DNA of 43,791 bases from Halorubrum saccharovorum DSM 1137 (GCF_000337915.1 NZ_AOJE01000013.1:1-43791); one strand, 5' to 3'. Positions 1 to 8,813 are shown, counted from the first letter of the stretch. A program made the numbers and translations. The notes: a model not told the origin generated them from the sequence alone.

Positions 1-837
1 GGCGACCACGGGGTGATGCCGCTCGGCTCGCAGGAGCCGGAATTTTTCGACGACACCGCGGTACAGCTGGCGCGGGTGCTCGGCGCGAACGTCACCGTCG
101 CGCTCGATCACGCGCAGCGAACGGCCCAGCTCCGCGACCGCGACGCGGAGCTCCAGCGGGAGATCGACCGGTTAGAGAAGTTCGCCGGGCTCGTCTCGCA
201 CGACCTCCGGAACCCCCTCAACGTCGCGGCCGGCCGGCTCGAACTCGCGCGAACGACGGTGGACGACGGCGACACGCTCGACGATCTCGATCGGATCGCC
301 GACGCTCACGACCGGATGGAGGAGCTCATCGACGACCTGCTCGCACTGGCGCGACAGGGGCGGACGGTCGACGAGCTGGTGTCCGTCTCGCTCGCCGACG
401 CGGCCGCACGGGCGTGGCGGACGGTCAACACGGCGGACGCGACGCTGGATCTCCCCGAGAAGTCGCTCGCGGTCGACGCCGACCCGGAGCGGCTGCGCAC
501 CCTGCTGGAGAACCTGTTCACGAATAGCGTGGAACACGGTTCCACGAACAGCCGGACAGGGTCCGGCGACAGCGTGGCACATGCCGCCGACTCGACGGCG
601 GACGCCGACGGCGTCACGGTCACCGTCGGCGCGCTCACGAACGGCTTCTACGTCGCGGACGACGGCGTCGGCTTCGAGATCGATCCCGACGAGGCGACGG
701 AGTACGGGACGTCGAGCGACCCCACCGGAACGGGGTTCGGGCTCGCGATCGTCCACGAGATCGCGGCCGCGCACGGTTGGACGCTCGACGTGGTCGACGA
801 GGACGGCGCGCGGTTCGAGTTCCGGACCGACGGCTGA
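1..837 (+). CDS. Sensor histidine kinase, C-terminal part (5' end outside window)
   Basis: The reading frame is open from base 1, so the protein begins before the window; the ATG at base 13 is internal. The first ~40 residues look like the end of a GAF sensor domain. A coiled linker follows, then a HisKA dimerization domain with the phosphoacceptor in VSHDLRNPLN (His at about residue 67 of the visible part). The HATPase domain has an N box (NLFTNSVEHG), a G1 box (DDGVGF) and a G2 box (GTGFGLAIV). It should autophosphorylate on His and pass the phosphate to a response regulator in the cytoplasm. No receiver domain and no partner regulator are visible here. Kinase identity is secure; the signal sensed is unknown. 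Confidence 0.93.
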   Translation, partial: GDHGVMPLGSQEPEFFDDTAVQLARVLGANVTVALDHAQRTAQLRDRDAELQREIDRLEKFAGLVSHDLRNPLNVAAGRLELARTTVDDGDTLDDLDRIADAHDRMEELIDDLLALARQGRTVDELVSVSLADAAARAWRTVNTADATLDLPEKSLAVDADPERLRTLLENLFTNSVEHGSTNSRTGSGDSVAHAADSTADADGVTVTVGALTNGFYVADDGVGFEIDPDEATEYGTSSDPTGTGFGLAIVHEIAAAHGWTLDVVDEDGARFEFRTDG

Positions 838-863
838 GCGGGACCGGGCGACGCGAAGCAGGC

Positions 864-874
864 GGTATATAAAA
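864..874 (+). promoter_or_regulatory. TATA-type promoter of the winged-helix gene
   Basis: The run GGTATATAAAA is a strong archaeal TATA box in otherwise GC-rich DNA. Transcription would begin near 895-900. This rules out the upstream in-frame GTG at 880 as the translation start and supports the ATG at 946, leaving a leader of roughly 45-50 bases. Inferred from sequence spacing only. Confidence 0.6.
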
Positions 875-945
875 CGGTCGTGGACGTGCGAGGGTGGCGC
901 ACACCCGAGCCACGGTTATGCCCGTTTCGACCGTACGATCCCGGT

Positions 946-1263
946 ATGGACGAAGCCACCCGCGAGCTGCTCGAGCCGCTCCCGCCGAGCGCCAAACTGG
1001 TCTACTACGTCCTCGACGAGGAGGGCCGGTTCGACCAGACGGGGCTCGCCGAGGAGACCCGTCTCTCGACCCGAACCGTCCGGTTCGCGGTCGAGAAGCT
1101 CACCGAGGCCGGGCTCGTCGAGGAGGGGCTCTGCCCCAAGGACGCTCGCCGGTCCGTCTACGCGGCCGTCCCTCAGTCGGAGCGACCGACCGGCTCCGAG
1201 CCCGAGGCCGCCTCCGAGCCCGACGCGGAGGCGCCGACGGCGACCGCGGTCGCCGAGGACTGA
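946..1263 (+). CDS. Small winged helix-turn-helix regulator (MarR-like)
   Basis: A 105-residue protein. Residues ~10-70 form a winged helix: a helix with LVYYVLDEEG, a turn with GLAEETRLSTRTVRFAVEKL as the recognition segment, then a wing. The last ~30 residues are an acidic, Ala/Pro/Glu-rich tail. The fold is that of MarR/TrmB-type DNA-binding domains common in haloarchaea. No ligand domain is present, so it may act as a simple DNA-binding switch. The start is set by the TATA box at 864-874. It lies between a histidine kinase and a tRNA modification gene, both on the same strand, with its own promoter. Targets cannot be deduced. Confidence 0.8.
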   Translation: MDEATRELLEPLPPSAKLVYYVLDEEGRFDQTGLAEETRLSTRTVRFAVEKLTEAGLVEEGLCPKDARRSVYAAVPQSERPTGSEPEAASEPDAEAPTATAVAED

Positions 1264-1331
1264 CGCCGACCGACGGGTTCCGTACCGATCCGTCGCGTTT
1301 TTGCCCGCGCGACCGGTAGTGAGCCCACTCG

Positions 1332-2660
1332 ATGGCGACGTATCACATCGAAACCTACGGCTGTAGTTCCAACCGGGGCGAGAGCCGGGAGATCGAGCGG
1401 GCGCTGCGCGACGGCGGTCACCACCCGGCAGACGGTCCCGAAGACGCTGATGTCGCCATCCTCAACACCTGTACGGTCGTCGAGAAGACGGAGCGAAACA
1501 TGCTCCGGCGCGCCGAGGAGCTGGAAGACGTGACCGCCGAGCTCGTCGTCACCGGCTGCATGGCGCTCGCGCAGGGCGAGATGTTCGAGGAGGCCGAGGT
1601 CGACGCCGAGATCCTCCACTGGGACGAGGTGCCCTCGTACGTGCTCAACGGCGAGTGCCCGACGGTCACCCCCGACGCCGAGCCCGTCTTAGACGGCGTC
1701 GTCGGCATCCTCCCCATCGCGCGCGGCTGTATGAGCAACTGCTCGTACTGCATCACGAAGTTCGCGACCGGGCGGGTCGACTCCCCGTCGGTCGAGGAGA
1801 ACGTCGAGAAGGCCCGCGCGCTCGTCCACGCCGGCGCCAAGGAGATCCGCGTGACCGGACAGGACACCGGCGTCTACGGCTGGGACGACGGCGACCGGAA
1901 GCTCCCGGAGCTACTCGACCGGATCTGCGACATCGACGGCGAGTTCCGAGTCCGGCTCGGGATGGCGAACCCCGGCGGGATCCACGGCATCCACGAGGAA
2001 CTGGCCGAGGTGTTCGCCGACAACGAGGAGCTGTACGACTTCATCCACGCGCCGGTCCAGTCGGGGTCCGACGAGGTGCTCGAAGACATGCGCCGACAGC
2101 ACCGCGTCGAGAAGTTCCGAGAGATCGTCGACACCTTCGACGACCGGCTCGACCACTGGACGCTCTCGACCGACTTCATCGTCGGCTTCCCCACCGAGAC
2201 CGACGACGACCACGAACGGTCGATGGACCTCCTCGCCGAGGTCCGCCCCGAGAAGATAAACGTCACCCGCTTCTCGAAGCGTCCCGGCACCGACGCCGCC
2301 GAGATGAAGGGGCTCGGCGGGACGATCAAGAAGGAGCGCTCGAAGGCGATGTCGGAGCTGAAGATGGAGGTCGTCGGCGAGGCGTACGAGTCGATGGTCG
2401 GCGAGACCTTCGAGGTGCTCGTCGTCGAGGAGGGCACCGGCGACTCCGTGAAGTGCCGCGACGGCGCCTACCGACAGATCATCGTCCAGAACGCCACCGA
2501 GCGCGGCGTGGACGTGGGCGACTTCCTCACCATCGAGGTGACCGGCCACAACACGGTCTACGCCTTCGGGGAACCGGTCGCGGCGGCGGATCGCGACTCG
2601 ATCGACGGCGAGTCCGTCGAACGAGACGACCGCGGGGAATCGTCCGTCACGTCGGCCTGA
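1332..2660 (+). CDS. tRNA (t6A37) methylthiotransferase, archaeal e-MtaB/CDKAL1 type
   Basis: A 442-residue radical-SAM enzyme that adds a methylthio group to N6-threonylcarbamoyl-adenosine at tRNA position 37. The N-terminal MTTase domain has the three conserved cysteines C11 (YGCSSNRGE), C47 (LNTC) and C76 (TGCMA), which bind the auxiliary iron-sulfur cluster. The radical-SAM CX3CX2C motif is C133, C137 and C140 (GCMSNCSYC). A TRAM RNA-binding domain follows near residues 355-415, then a short acidic tail. The length is normal for the family. A T-run at 1298-1302 lies ~30 bases before the ATG and fits a near-leaderless promoter. Assignment to the archaeal/eukaryotic branch rests on the SNRGE signature. 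Confidence 0.93.
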   Translation: MATYHIETYGCSSNRGESREIERALRDGGHHPADGPEDADVAILNTCTVVEKTERNMLRRAEELEDVTAELVVTGCMALAQGEMFEEAEVDAEILHWDEVPSYVLNGECPTVTPDAEPVLDGVVGILPIARGCMSNCSYCITKFATGRVDSPSVEENVEKARALVHAGAKEIRVTGQDTGVYGWDDGDRKLPELLDRICDIDGEFRVRLGMANPGGIHGIHEELAEVFADNEELYDFIHAPVQSGSDEVLEDMRRQHRVEKFREIVDTFDDRLDHWTLSTDFIVGFPTETDDDHERSMDLLAEVRPEKINVTRFSKRPGTDAAEMKGLGGTIKKERSKAMSELKMEVVGEAYESMVGETFEVLVVEEGTGDSVKCRDGAYRQIIVQNATERGVDVGDFLTIEVTGHNTVYAFGEPVAAADRDSIDGESVERDDRGESSVTSA

Positions 2661-2702
2661 TCTTTCGGAGCGTCCGCGAGCTGTCGCGTCGCCTCGCGTC
2701 CC

Positions 2703-3860
2703 TCAGCTCTCGTCGCCGAAGCCGCCGACCGCCGGGTCGGCGGGCGACTCGGCGCGAGCAGGGAGCGTGATCCTGACGATCGTCCCCCGCGGATCGTTGT
2801 CCGCGAACTCGACCGCGCCGCCGGAGCGAGTCACCGCCCAGTATATCAGCCACAGGCCAAGTCCCTCAGTGTGTTCGAGCGGCGTCTCCGCGGCGTTTTC
2901 GAGCGCATTTCGCTCGCTCTGGGGAATCCCTCGTCCGGTGTCCGCGATGACGACGCCCGTCGTGCCGTCGTCGCGTCGCCGCACGTCGACGGTGATCTCC
3001 ACGTCGGAGGGGTTGTGTTCGACCGCGTTCCGGAGCGCCTCGCGCAACGCGAGCGAGAACGCCGGATGCGTCCGCACGAGGCAACTGTCGGGCAAGTCCG
3101 TACGGACCGTCGCATCGGGGGCCTCCGTCAGCAGATCGGCCACCTCCTCGTCGACGGCGTCGACGAGGTCGAACGTTTCGAGCCCCTCCGTCCGCCAGAT
3201 CGACACGATTCGCCGGGTTCGGTCGCTCGTCTCGACGAGCCCCTCCAAGTGGTCCCGCACGATACGCGTCCGCTCCGAGATGTCGGGCGTTTCGGCGGCG
3301 TTCCCGCTCGTCGCTCCCGGCGGTTCGATCCCCTCCCGTGCGTCCTCGAACCTCGCTCCCGCGTCTTCGATCTCCTCCAGATGGCCGAGCGCGATAGCGA
3401 GCTCGTTTCGGATGTTGTGACGCAGCACGCGGTCGTTGATCGACAGCAACGCGGCGAGCTCCTTTGCCTCGGTGAGCTGCTCGTCTGCCTGCACCGCGTA
3501 CAGGCTGCCCCGAGAACCGACCGCCGACCCGAGGCTGGTGGCGAACGAGATCAGAAACGAGAGTTCGAACGCGTGGTGTTCGAGCAGCCAGATGAGCCAG
3601 ACGACGCCGGCGAGCGCAACGAACGATACCGCCGTCCCGACGCTGATCCGCAGGGCGCGCCGCTGGCCGGCAAGAGAAACGTCCCACCGCGGGAGGTCGT
3701 ACACCGTGTAGAAGACGATGCCGGAGAGGCAAAACACGAGGGCGGCCTCCAGCACCGTCCCAACGACCTCCCCTTCGAGCAGCAAATGTTGACCGCCGAG
3801 CCCGGCACAGAGAACACCCAGCGCGGCGAATCCGTTCCGGGGAGCGGTCCAAAAGACCAT
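2703..3860 (-). CDS. Membrane-bound histidine kinase (haloarchaeal type)
   Basis: A 385-residue protein. The N-terminal ~115 residues contain four or so hydrophobic segments, followed by a short linker and an atypical H box (LRHNIRNELA, His at about 148). The HATPase domain shows NAVEHNP (N box), ADTGRGIP (G1) and EGLGLWLIYWAV (G2). The sensor is probably the membrane part itself. I start at the second Met of the longer frame because the TATA element at 3882-3889 lies ~26 bases upstream of it, giving a leaderless message; the upstream TTG/ATG choices would fall before transcription begins. No response regulator is adjacent, so the partner is unknown. Confidence 0.9.
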   Translation of the reverse strand: MVFWTAPRNGFAALGVLCAGLGGQHLLLEGEVVGTVLEAALVFCLSGIVFYTVYDLPRWDVSLAGQRRALRISVGTAVSFVALAGVVWLIWLLEHHAFELSFLISFATSLGSAVGSRGSLYAVQADEQLTEAKELAALLSINDRVLRHNIRNELAIALGHLEEIEDAGARFEDAREGIEPPGATSGNAAETPDISERTRIVRDHLEGLVETSDRTRRIVSIWRTEGLETFDLVDAVDEEVADLLTEAPDATVRTDLPDSCLVRTHPAFSLALREALRNAVEHNPSDVEITVDVRRRDDGTTGVVIADTGRGIPQSERNALENAAETPLEHTEGLGLWLIYWAVTRSGGAVEFADNDPRGTIVRITLPARAESPADPAVGGFGDES

Positions 3861-3880
3861 TGACGGACCTACTCCGTCAC

Positions 3881-3890
3881 GATATATATT
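3881..3890 (-). promoter_or_regulatory. TATA box of the membrane histidine kinase
   Basis: The element reads AATATATATC on the minus strand. Its centre is ~26 bases before the ATG at 3860, the normal TATA-to-start distance for a leaderless haloarchaeal gene. It decides the start of the downstream gene. Confidence 0.6.
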
Positions 3891-3927
3891 GGTTTCCAGA
3901 TAGTTCACCGCGCCGGTCGTTTTCCTG

Positions 3928-6000
3928 CTACTCGACGTCGTAGATCAGTTCGACCTCGTCGGCGAAGCGGTCCAGGATGTTGCGCCGCTTCTTCTTCATC
4001 GTCGGCGTGAGCAGGTCGTTCTCCTCGGTGAACTCCTCGTCGACGATCCGGAACTGCTTGATCCGCTCGTACGGTTCGAACTCCTCGTTGACGCGGTCGA
4101 CCTCCTCTTGGATCCGCTCGCGAACTCGGTCGTCGCGACAGATCTCCTTGCGGTCGTCGGGGAGGTCGATCCCCCGCGCGTCGGCCCACGCGTCCACCTT
4201 CTCAAAGTTCGGGACGATCAGCGCGGAGACGAACTTCCGGCCGTCGCCGAGCACGACGCACTGCTCGACAAACTCGTTGGCCGCGAACCGGTCCTCGATC
4301 GGTCCCGGCGCGACGTTCTTCCCGGTCGAGAGGACGAGCAGCTGCTTGGCGCGCTCGCGGAAGGCGACGTACCCGTCCGGCCTGAGCTGGACGATGTCAC
4401 CGGTGTGGAACCAAGGCTCGTCCGGGTCGCCGTCGCGTTCGTCGGGGGGTGTGCCGGCGACGACGGCGTCCTCCGGGAGCCGGTCCGGATCGGTGAACGC
4501 CTCCGCGGTCGCGTCCGGGCGGTTCCAGTAGCCGTCGGTCACCTGCGGGCCGCGAACGAGCAGCTCGCCGACGTCGCCGGCCAGGTCCGCAGCCTCCTCG
4601 CCGACGACGGCGCCGTCGATCGCGACCTCGGTGTCGACCACCGGCGGGCCGATGGTGCCGACCTTCGGTTCCTCCGGCGGGTTGACGCAGATCACCGGGG
4701 AGGTCTCCGTGAGCCCGTACCCCTCTAAGATCGGGAGGTCCATCGCGTGGTACAGCGCGCACAGCTCCGCCGACAGCGACCCGCCGCCGGAGATGAAGAA
4801 GTCGACGTTGCCGCCGATCGCCTCCCGGACCGACGAGAACACCAGCTTGTCGGCGATCGCGCGCTTGGCGTCGAGCAGGGCGCCCGGCCTGTCGGCCTCG
4901 TGGTGGGCACGTCCCACCCCGACTGCCCACTCGAAGATGCGCTCTTTCACGGGCGATTCGCTCGCCTGCTCGCGGATCGCGTCGTACAGCTTCTCGTAGA
5001 CGCGCGGGACGCTCGTGGTCGTCGTCGGGCGGACGAGCCCGAAGTCCTCGCGGAGGGTGTCGGGGCTCTCGGCGTAGCCGACCGTCGCGCCCGCCGCGAA
5101 CATCATGTAGTGACCCGCGAGCCGCTCGAAGACGTGCGCGAGGGGGAGGAAGGAGAGCGTCGTCGACTCGGCGCTGATCCCCGGCACGTCGCCGTCGCGG
5201 TCCGGGCGGTCCGCGAAGCGCCGGTAACACTGGTTGACGTTCTCCCGGAAGTTCGCGTGGGTGAGCCGGACGCCCTTCGGCTGGCCCGTGGTCCCGGAGG
5301 TGTAGATGAGGCTCGCGAGGTCACCCACGTCGATCGCGTCGATCCACGACTGGTAGGCGTCCTCGTCGAACGCGTCGTCGCCGAGGGCGTGGACCTCGCC
5401 GAGGGTGTACACGTCGTCGACTGAGAGCCCGGTGTCGCCGTCGGCTCCGCCGCCACCGCCGATATCCGCGTCGAGGTCGGCCGTGTCCACGTCGTCGAAC
5501 GTCACGAGCGCGTCGAGTTCGTGGTCGAGGGCGTCGGCGACCCCGAGCACCTCGTCGAGCAGTTCGCGGTTCTCCGCGACAACGACGGTCGCGCCGGGGT
5601 CCTCGATCAGGTAGCGGACCTGGTTCGGCGAGGAGGAGGCGTACACGGTCGTGACGGTCGCGCCCGCGGCCAGGGCCGCGAAGTCGGTCTGGGCCCACTC
5701 CATCCGGGTCTGCGCGTAGAGGGCCACGCGGGTGTCGCCGTCGACGCCGAGTTCGCGGAACCCGGTCGCGAGCCGCCGGACGATCGCGCGCATCTCGGCG
5801 TAGGTCACGTCGGCGTACTCGCCCGCCGAAGCGGGGGGGAGCACGCCGCTGGAGACCAGCGAGCGATCGTAGACATCGCCCTTGTACCGCTGGGCGAGCC
5901 GGTCCGCGTTGCGCTCGGCGGACCGTTCGAACGTGCGCGGGAGCGTCTCGCGGGCGACGACGTCGTCCGCGAACTCCCGTTCCGCCTCTCGCCAGTTCAT
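3928..6000 (-). CDS. Long-chain fatty acyl-CoA ligase (AMP-forming)
   Basis: A 690-residue member of the ANL adenylating superfamily, in the FadD15/FAA long-chain branch. It activates a fatty acid with ATP and joins it to CoA in the cytoplasm or at the membrane face. The AMP-binding P-loop is YTSGTTGQPKG. The later motif YGLTETSP binds the adenylate, and WFHTGD followed by RERAKQLLVLSTGKN is the hinge and C-terminal domain region. Length fits the long-chain group. The ATG at 6000 is ~27 bases after a TTTATG element at 6023-6028, so the start is well supported. It is divergent from the helicase gene. Substrate chain length cannot be read from the sequence. Confidence 0.93.
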   Translation of the reverse strand: MNWREAEREFADDVVARETLPRTFERSAERNADRLAQRYKGDVYDRSLVSSGVLPPASAGEYADVTYAEMRAIVRRLATGFRELGVDGDTRVALYAQTRMEWAQTDFAALAAGATVTTVYASSSPNQVRYLIEDPGATVVVAENRELLDEVLGVADALDHELDALVTFDDVDTADLDADIGGGGGADGDTGLSVDDVYTLGEVHALGDDAFDEDAYQSWIDAIDVGDLASLIYTSGTTGQPKGVRLTHANFRENVNQCYRRFADRPDRDGDVPGISAESTTLSFLPLAHVFERLAGHYMMFAAGATVGYAESPDTLREDFGLVRPTTTTSVPRVYEKLYDAIREQASESPVKERIFEWAVGVGRAHHEADRPGALLDAKRAIADKLVFSSVREAIGGNVDFFISGGGSLSAELCALYHAMDLPILEGYGLTETSPVICVNPPEEPKVGTIGPPVVDTEVAIDGAVVGEEAADLAGDVGELLVRGPQVTDGYWNRPDATAEAFTDPDRLPEDAVVAGTPPDERDGDPDEPWFHTGDIVQLRPDGYVAFRERAKQLLVLSTGKNVAPGPIEDRFAANEFVEQCVVLGDGRKFVSALIVPNFEKVDAWADARGIDLPDDRKEICRDDRVRERIQEEVDRVNEEFEPYERIKQFRIVDEEFTEENDLLTPTMKKKRRNILDRFADEVELIYDVE

Positions 6001-6100
6001 ACCACGACCTCTCGCCGACCCTCCATAAACAATGCGGTAGTTTCCTGTTTATTTCGGGCGAGAAGTCGCGGTTCCGGGTGAGAGAACCGATCGGCGACGG

Positions 6101-6211
6101 GCGAGGCGACAGGCAACCGAGGCGACGACAAGCGAGGCGACAGGCAACCGAGGCGACGACAAGCGAGGCGACAGGCAACCGAGGCGACGACAAGCGAGGC
6201 GACGGCAAGCG
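6101..6211. repeat. 31-base tandem repeat, three copies plus a partial copy
   Basis: Three consecutive, essentially identical 31-base units run 6101-6131, 6132-6162 and 6163-6193, followed by a degenerate partial copy to about 6211. Each unit has two half-like parts, GCGAGGCGACAGGCAACC and GAGGCGACGACAA. The array ends just before the helicase TATA element at 6216-6220. It is open in the helicase reading frame, which artificially extends that frame, but the promoter position argues against translation. Confidence 0.92.
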
Positions 6212-6212
6212 A

Positions 6213-6222
6213 GGGTTTAATT
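6213..6222 (+). promoter_or_regulatory. Promoter element deciding the helicase start
   Basis: GGGTTTAATT stands out in GC-rich DNA right after the tandem repeat. Its centre is ~27 bases before an in-frame GTG at 6246. This makes the GTG the likely leaderless start and places the repeat array outside the coding sequence. Confidence 0.55.
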
Positions 6223-6245
6223 CCGAGAGCGCGCCAGGGGAAGTC

Positions 6246-8171
6246 GTGGACCCCGATCGGATCCCCGCCGAATTCCCCGCCCCGAGCTTCCGCGGGGCAC
6301 AGGAGCGGGCGCTCGCGGACATCCGCGACGCGTTCGCCGCCGGTAACGACGTGGTCTTGGTGCGCGCGCCGACCGGCAGCGGCAAGTCCCTCCTCGCGCG
6401 GGCAATCATGGGCGCGTCGGCCACCGTCGACGAGACGGCCCCCAGCGAGGCGACCGGCGCCTACTACACCACCCCGCAGGTGTCGCAGATCGACGACGTG
6501 GAGGCCGACGACCTGCTCGACGACCTGGCGGTGATCCGGGGGAAATCGAACTACGACTGCATCCTCCCCGGCGAGCACGACACGCCGGTCAACCGCGCGC
6601 CCTGCGTCCGCCAGCAGGGGTTCGACTGCTCCGTGAAACACCGGTGCCCGTACTTCTCCGACCGCGCCATCGCCTCCGGGAACCGCTACGCGGCGATGAC
6701 CCTCGCCTACTTCATGCGGACCGCCGGCTCGGAGGTGTTCCGCAAGCGCGACGCCGTCGTGATCGACGAGGCGCACGGGCTCGCGGAATGGGCGGAGATG
6801 TACGCGACGATCGAGCTCTCGCCCGACCGCGTCCCGGTGTGGGACGACGTGAGCGTCCCGGACGTGGAGGCCGACGCGGGCCCGGAGGAGGACGCGCTCG
6901 ACCGCACCGCCCGCTTCGTCGCCTCCCTCCGCGATGTCGCGAAGCGCGCGAAAGACGAGCTGACCGGGCGGCCCGAACTCGACCGCGAGGAGGTGGCGCG
7001 TCGCGACCGCCTACAGGAACTCATCAGCGAGCTCGGCTGGTTCCTGGAGGACTACCGAGACCCGGAGTCGCCGACGACGTGGGTCGTCGACCAGCCCGAC
7101 GGCGAGGGGTCGGCGCTCGCGATCAAACCCCTCGATCCGGCCCGCTACCTCCGGCACACCGTGTGGGATCGCGGGAACAAGTTCGCGCTGCTGTCCGCCA
7201 CCATCCTCTCGAAGGAGGCGTTCTGCCGCGGGGTCGGCCTCGACCCCGCGAACGTCGCCCTCGTCGACGTCGAGCACACCTTCCCGCTCTCGAACCGGCC
7301 CCTGTACGACGTGACGCAGGGGTCGATGACCTACGAGCACCGCGACGAGACGGTGCCGAAGATCGCCCGGCTGATCGTCCGCCTGATGGCCGAACACCCG
7401 GACGAGAAGGGGCTCATCCACGCGCACTCGTACGACATCGCCGGGCGGCTCACCGAGCTGCTGGGCGAGTTCGGCGTCGCCGCACGGGTCCGGCGACACG
7501 ACCGCGCGAACCGGGACGCGGAGCTGTCGGCGTGGAAGGCCAGCGACGACCCGGAGGTGTTCGTCTCCGTGAAGATGGAGGAGGCGCTCGACCTGAAAGG
7601 CGACCTCTGCCGGTGGCAGGTGGTGTGTAAGGCCCCGTACCGCAACACCAACGACTCGCGGGTCGCCCGCCGGCTCGCCGACGACCAGTGGGCGTGGTAC
7701 CACCGGACCGCGCTCCGGACCGTCATCCAGGCGTGCGGCCGGGTCGTCCGCGCGCCCGACGACCGCGGCGCGACGTACCTCGCGGACGACTCGCTGCTCG
7801 ACCTCTTCGACCGCGCGAAGGCCGACACGCCGCCGTGGTTCCGCGATCAGATCGACGCGATGACGACGCCGACGCTGCCCGACTTCGACCCCGACGCCGC
7901 GCTCGCCGGGATCGACGCCGATCCGTCCGGCCCGTCGCGGGCGACCCGGCGCGGGGGAACGACTCTCGGCGGGGAGGCGAGCGGAGGAGAGAGCGGAGGC
8001 GGGAGCCGCAAAGGCGGCCCGCGAGCGAACGGCTCGGGAGGGTCCGGCGGGACGGAAACGGGAGCGACCGACGGGACGGGCGGTAAAGGCGAAACGACGC
8101 GCACGCGCTCGGAGGCGGACGCGGAGCGCCGGGAGGATCACCCCCTTTCCGACGTCTGGGGCGACGGCTGA
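6246..8171 (+). CDS. XPD/DinG-like iron-sulfur DNA helicase
   Basis: A 641-residue superfamily 2 helicase of the Rad3/XPD/DinG group, expected to unwind DNA 5' to 3' in repair or replication. Walker A is APTGSGKS at residues 41-48. The four cysteines expected of the [4Fe-4S] domain are C105, C120, C128 and C134. DEAH is at 174-177, and motif VI is QACGRVVR near residue 495. The C-terminal ~110 residues are Gly/Ser/Arg-rich and look disordered, ending in an acidic LSDVWGDG. I use the GTG at 6246 because of the TATA element at 6213-6222; the frame is open upstream only because the 31-base repeat lacks stops there. A role in nucleotide-excision repair is inference from the family. Confidence 0.9.
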   Translation: MDPDRIPAEFPAPSFRGAQERALADIRDAFAAGNDVVLVRAPTGSGKSLLARAIMGASATVDETAPSEATGAYYTTPQVSQIDDVEADDLLDDLAVIRGKSNYDCILPGEHDTPVNRAPCVRQQGFDCSVKHRCPYFSDRAIASGNRYAAMTLAYFMRTAGSEVFRKRDAVVIDEAHGLAEWAEMYATIELSPDRVPVWDDVSVPDVEADAGPEEDALDRTARFVASLRDVAKRAKDELTGRPELDREEVARRDRLQELISELGWFLEDYRDPESPTTWVVDQPDGEGSALAIKPLDPARYLRHTVWDRGNKFALLSATILSKEAFCRGVGLDPANVALVDVEHTFPLSNRPLYDVTQGSMTYEHRDETVPKIARLIVRLMAEHPDEKGLIHAHSYDIAGRLTELLGEFGVAARVRRHDRANRDAELSAWKASDDPEVFVSVKMEEALDLKGDLCRWQVVCKAPYRNTNDSRVARRLADDQWAWYHRTALRTVIQACGRVVRAPDDRGATYLADDSLLDLFDRAKADTPPWFRDQIDAMTTPTLPDFDPDAALAGIDADPSGPSRATRRGGTTLGGEASGGESGGGSRKGGPRANGSGGSGGTETGATDGTGGKGETTRTRSEADAERREDHPLSDVWGDG

Positions 8172-8245
8172 GGGTCGCCGATAGAAGGCCGGTAGCGGTA
8201 TCGATCCGACTCGGACCGCGGTCGCGAGACCGGTTGCGTTCGACG

Positions 8246-8329
8246 CTACAGGAGCGAGACGCCCCACGCGGCCATGGAACTGACCATGAGGAACGCGAAG
8301 AACAGCGCGATCAACTGTTGTCTGTCCAT
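8246..8329 (-). CDS. 27-residue membrane microprotein
   Basis: A short frame on the minus strand encodes 27 residues: MDRQQLIALFF, a hydrophobic stretch through FLMVSSMAAW, then GVSLL and a stop. A charged N-terminus followed by one transmembrane-length helix suggests a single-pass membrane peptide. A TTATCA element at ~8354-8359 on the same strand lies ~26 bases before the ATG, as in a leaderless gene. I recall very similar tiny hypothetical proteins in other haloarchaea, but could not check this here. The function is unknown. Nothing else explains the 370-base gap between the helicase and the next gene. Confidence 0.65.
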   Translation of the reverse strand: MDRQQLIALFFAFLMVSSMAAWGVSLL

Positions 8330-8439
8330 GCACCGGCTACGGCCGCAGAGCGTGATAACTCCTGCGGGCGCGGGCCGCCGGACGGGTCAGCGCCGCCGAC
8401 TCCGGACAGCGCCGGCCGGTCGGGGCGACCCGGAACGTA

Positions 8440-8545
8440 TTATATTACCACGGACTGATCAATCGTCAATATATATCATATAAGGTGTATCAGGAACCTC
8501 AGTCAATTAGTAACCTTCATAAACCTTCACGCTACTACCTTAGGT
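8440..8545 (+). promoter_or_regulatory. AT-rich promoter region of the 63-residue protein
   Basis: About 100 bases contain several AT-rich runs (TATTATATTACC, CAATATATATCATATAAGG) in sharp contrast to the flanks. The element nearest the gene, TTCATAAACC at ~8515-8524, is ~27 bases before the ATG at 8546, giving a leaderless start. The further AT-rich blocks could be extra promoters or regulator sites. Confidence 0.5.
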
Positions 8546-8737
8546 ATGGCAACGAAGGGGCTGGCGACCGCGCTGACGCTGTACGGGGCGCGAACACTGA
8601 CACTCTCTCAGGCCGCCGCGCAGGCCGGGGTCAGCGAGGCTGAGTTCGTCGAGCAGTTGGAGCGCCGCGGGATCGACGTGACGGAATCGGAGCGCGCCGC
8701 CGCCCTCGGAGAGGAGCAGACCGCCCGCGCGGACTGA
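8546..8737 (+). CDS. 63-residue UPF0175/DUF7317-like protein
   Basis: The protein begins MATKGLATALTLYGARTLTLSQAAAQAGVS and continues with a second helix (EAEFVEQLERRGIDV). The pattern 'GTLTLSQAA..AG' followed by 'LERRGI' is that of UPF0175/DUF7317 haloarchaeal small proteins, which resemble a helix-turn-helix DNA-binding domain. The last ~15 residues are an acidic tail. It has its own AT-rich promoter region and no operon partner. A regulatory or antitoxin-like role is possible by family resemblance, but no toxin gene is adjacent. Confidence 0.7.
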   Translation: MATKGLATALTLYGARTLTLSQAAAQAGVSEAEFVEQLERRGIDVTESERAAALGEEQTARAD

Positions 8738-8813
8738 TCGGAAGCGACACGCGGATCTACCGGTACTTTTCAGAGCCCGAGAGCGGTGCGGGTGCGACGC
8801 CCGCGACGCGTAT

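Noticed and set aside
13-837. Kinase starting at the ATG at base 13
   Set aside because: The frame is open to base 1 with GAF-like sequence, so the ATG is internal and the gene is cut by the window edge.
6078-6245. N-terminal 56-residue extension of the helicase through the 31-base repeat
   Set aside because: The TATA element at 6213-6222 lies downstream of the extension; the extension is repeat-encoded Arg/Asp-rich sequence.
8546-8737. Toxin-antitoxin pair
   Set aside because: Only one small helix-turn-helix-like gene is present and no toxin-like gene adjoins it.
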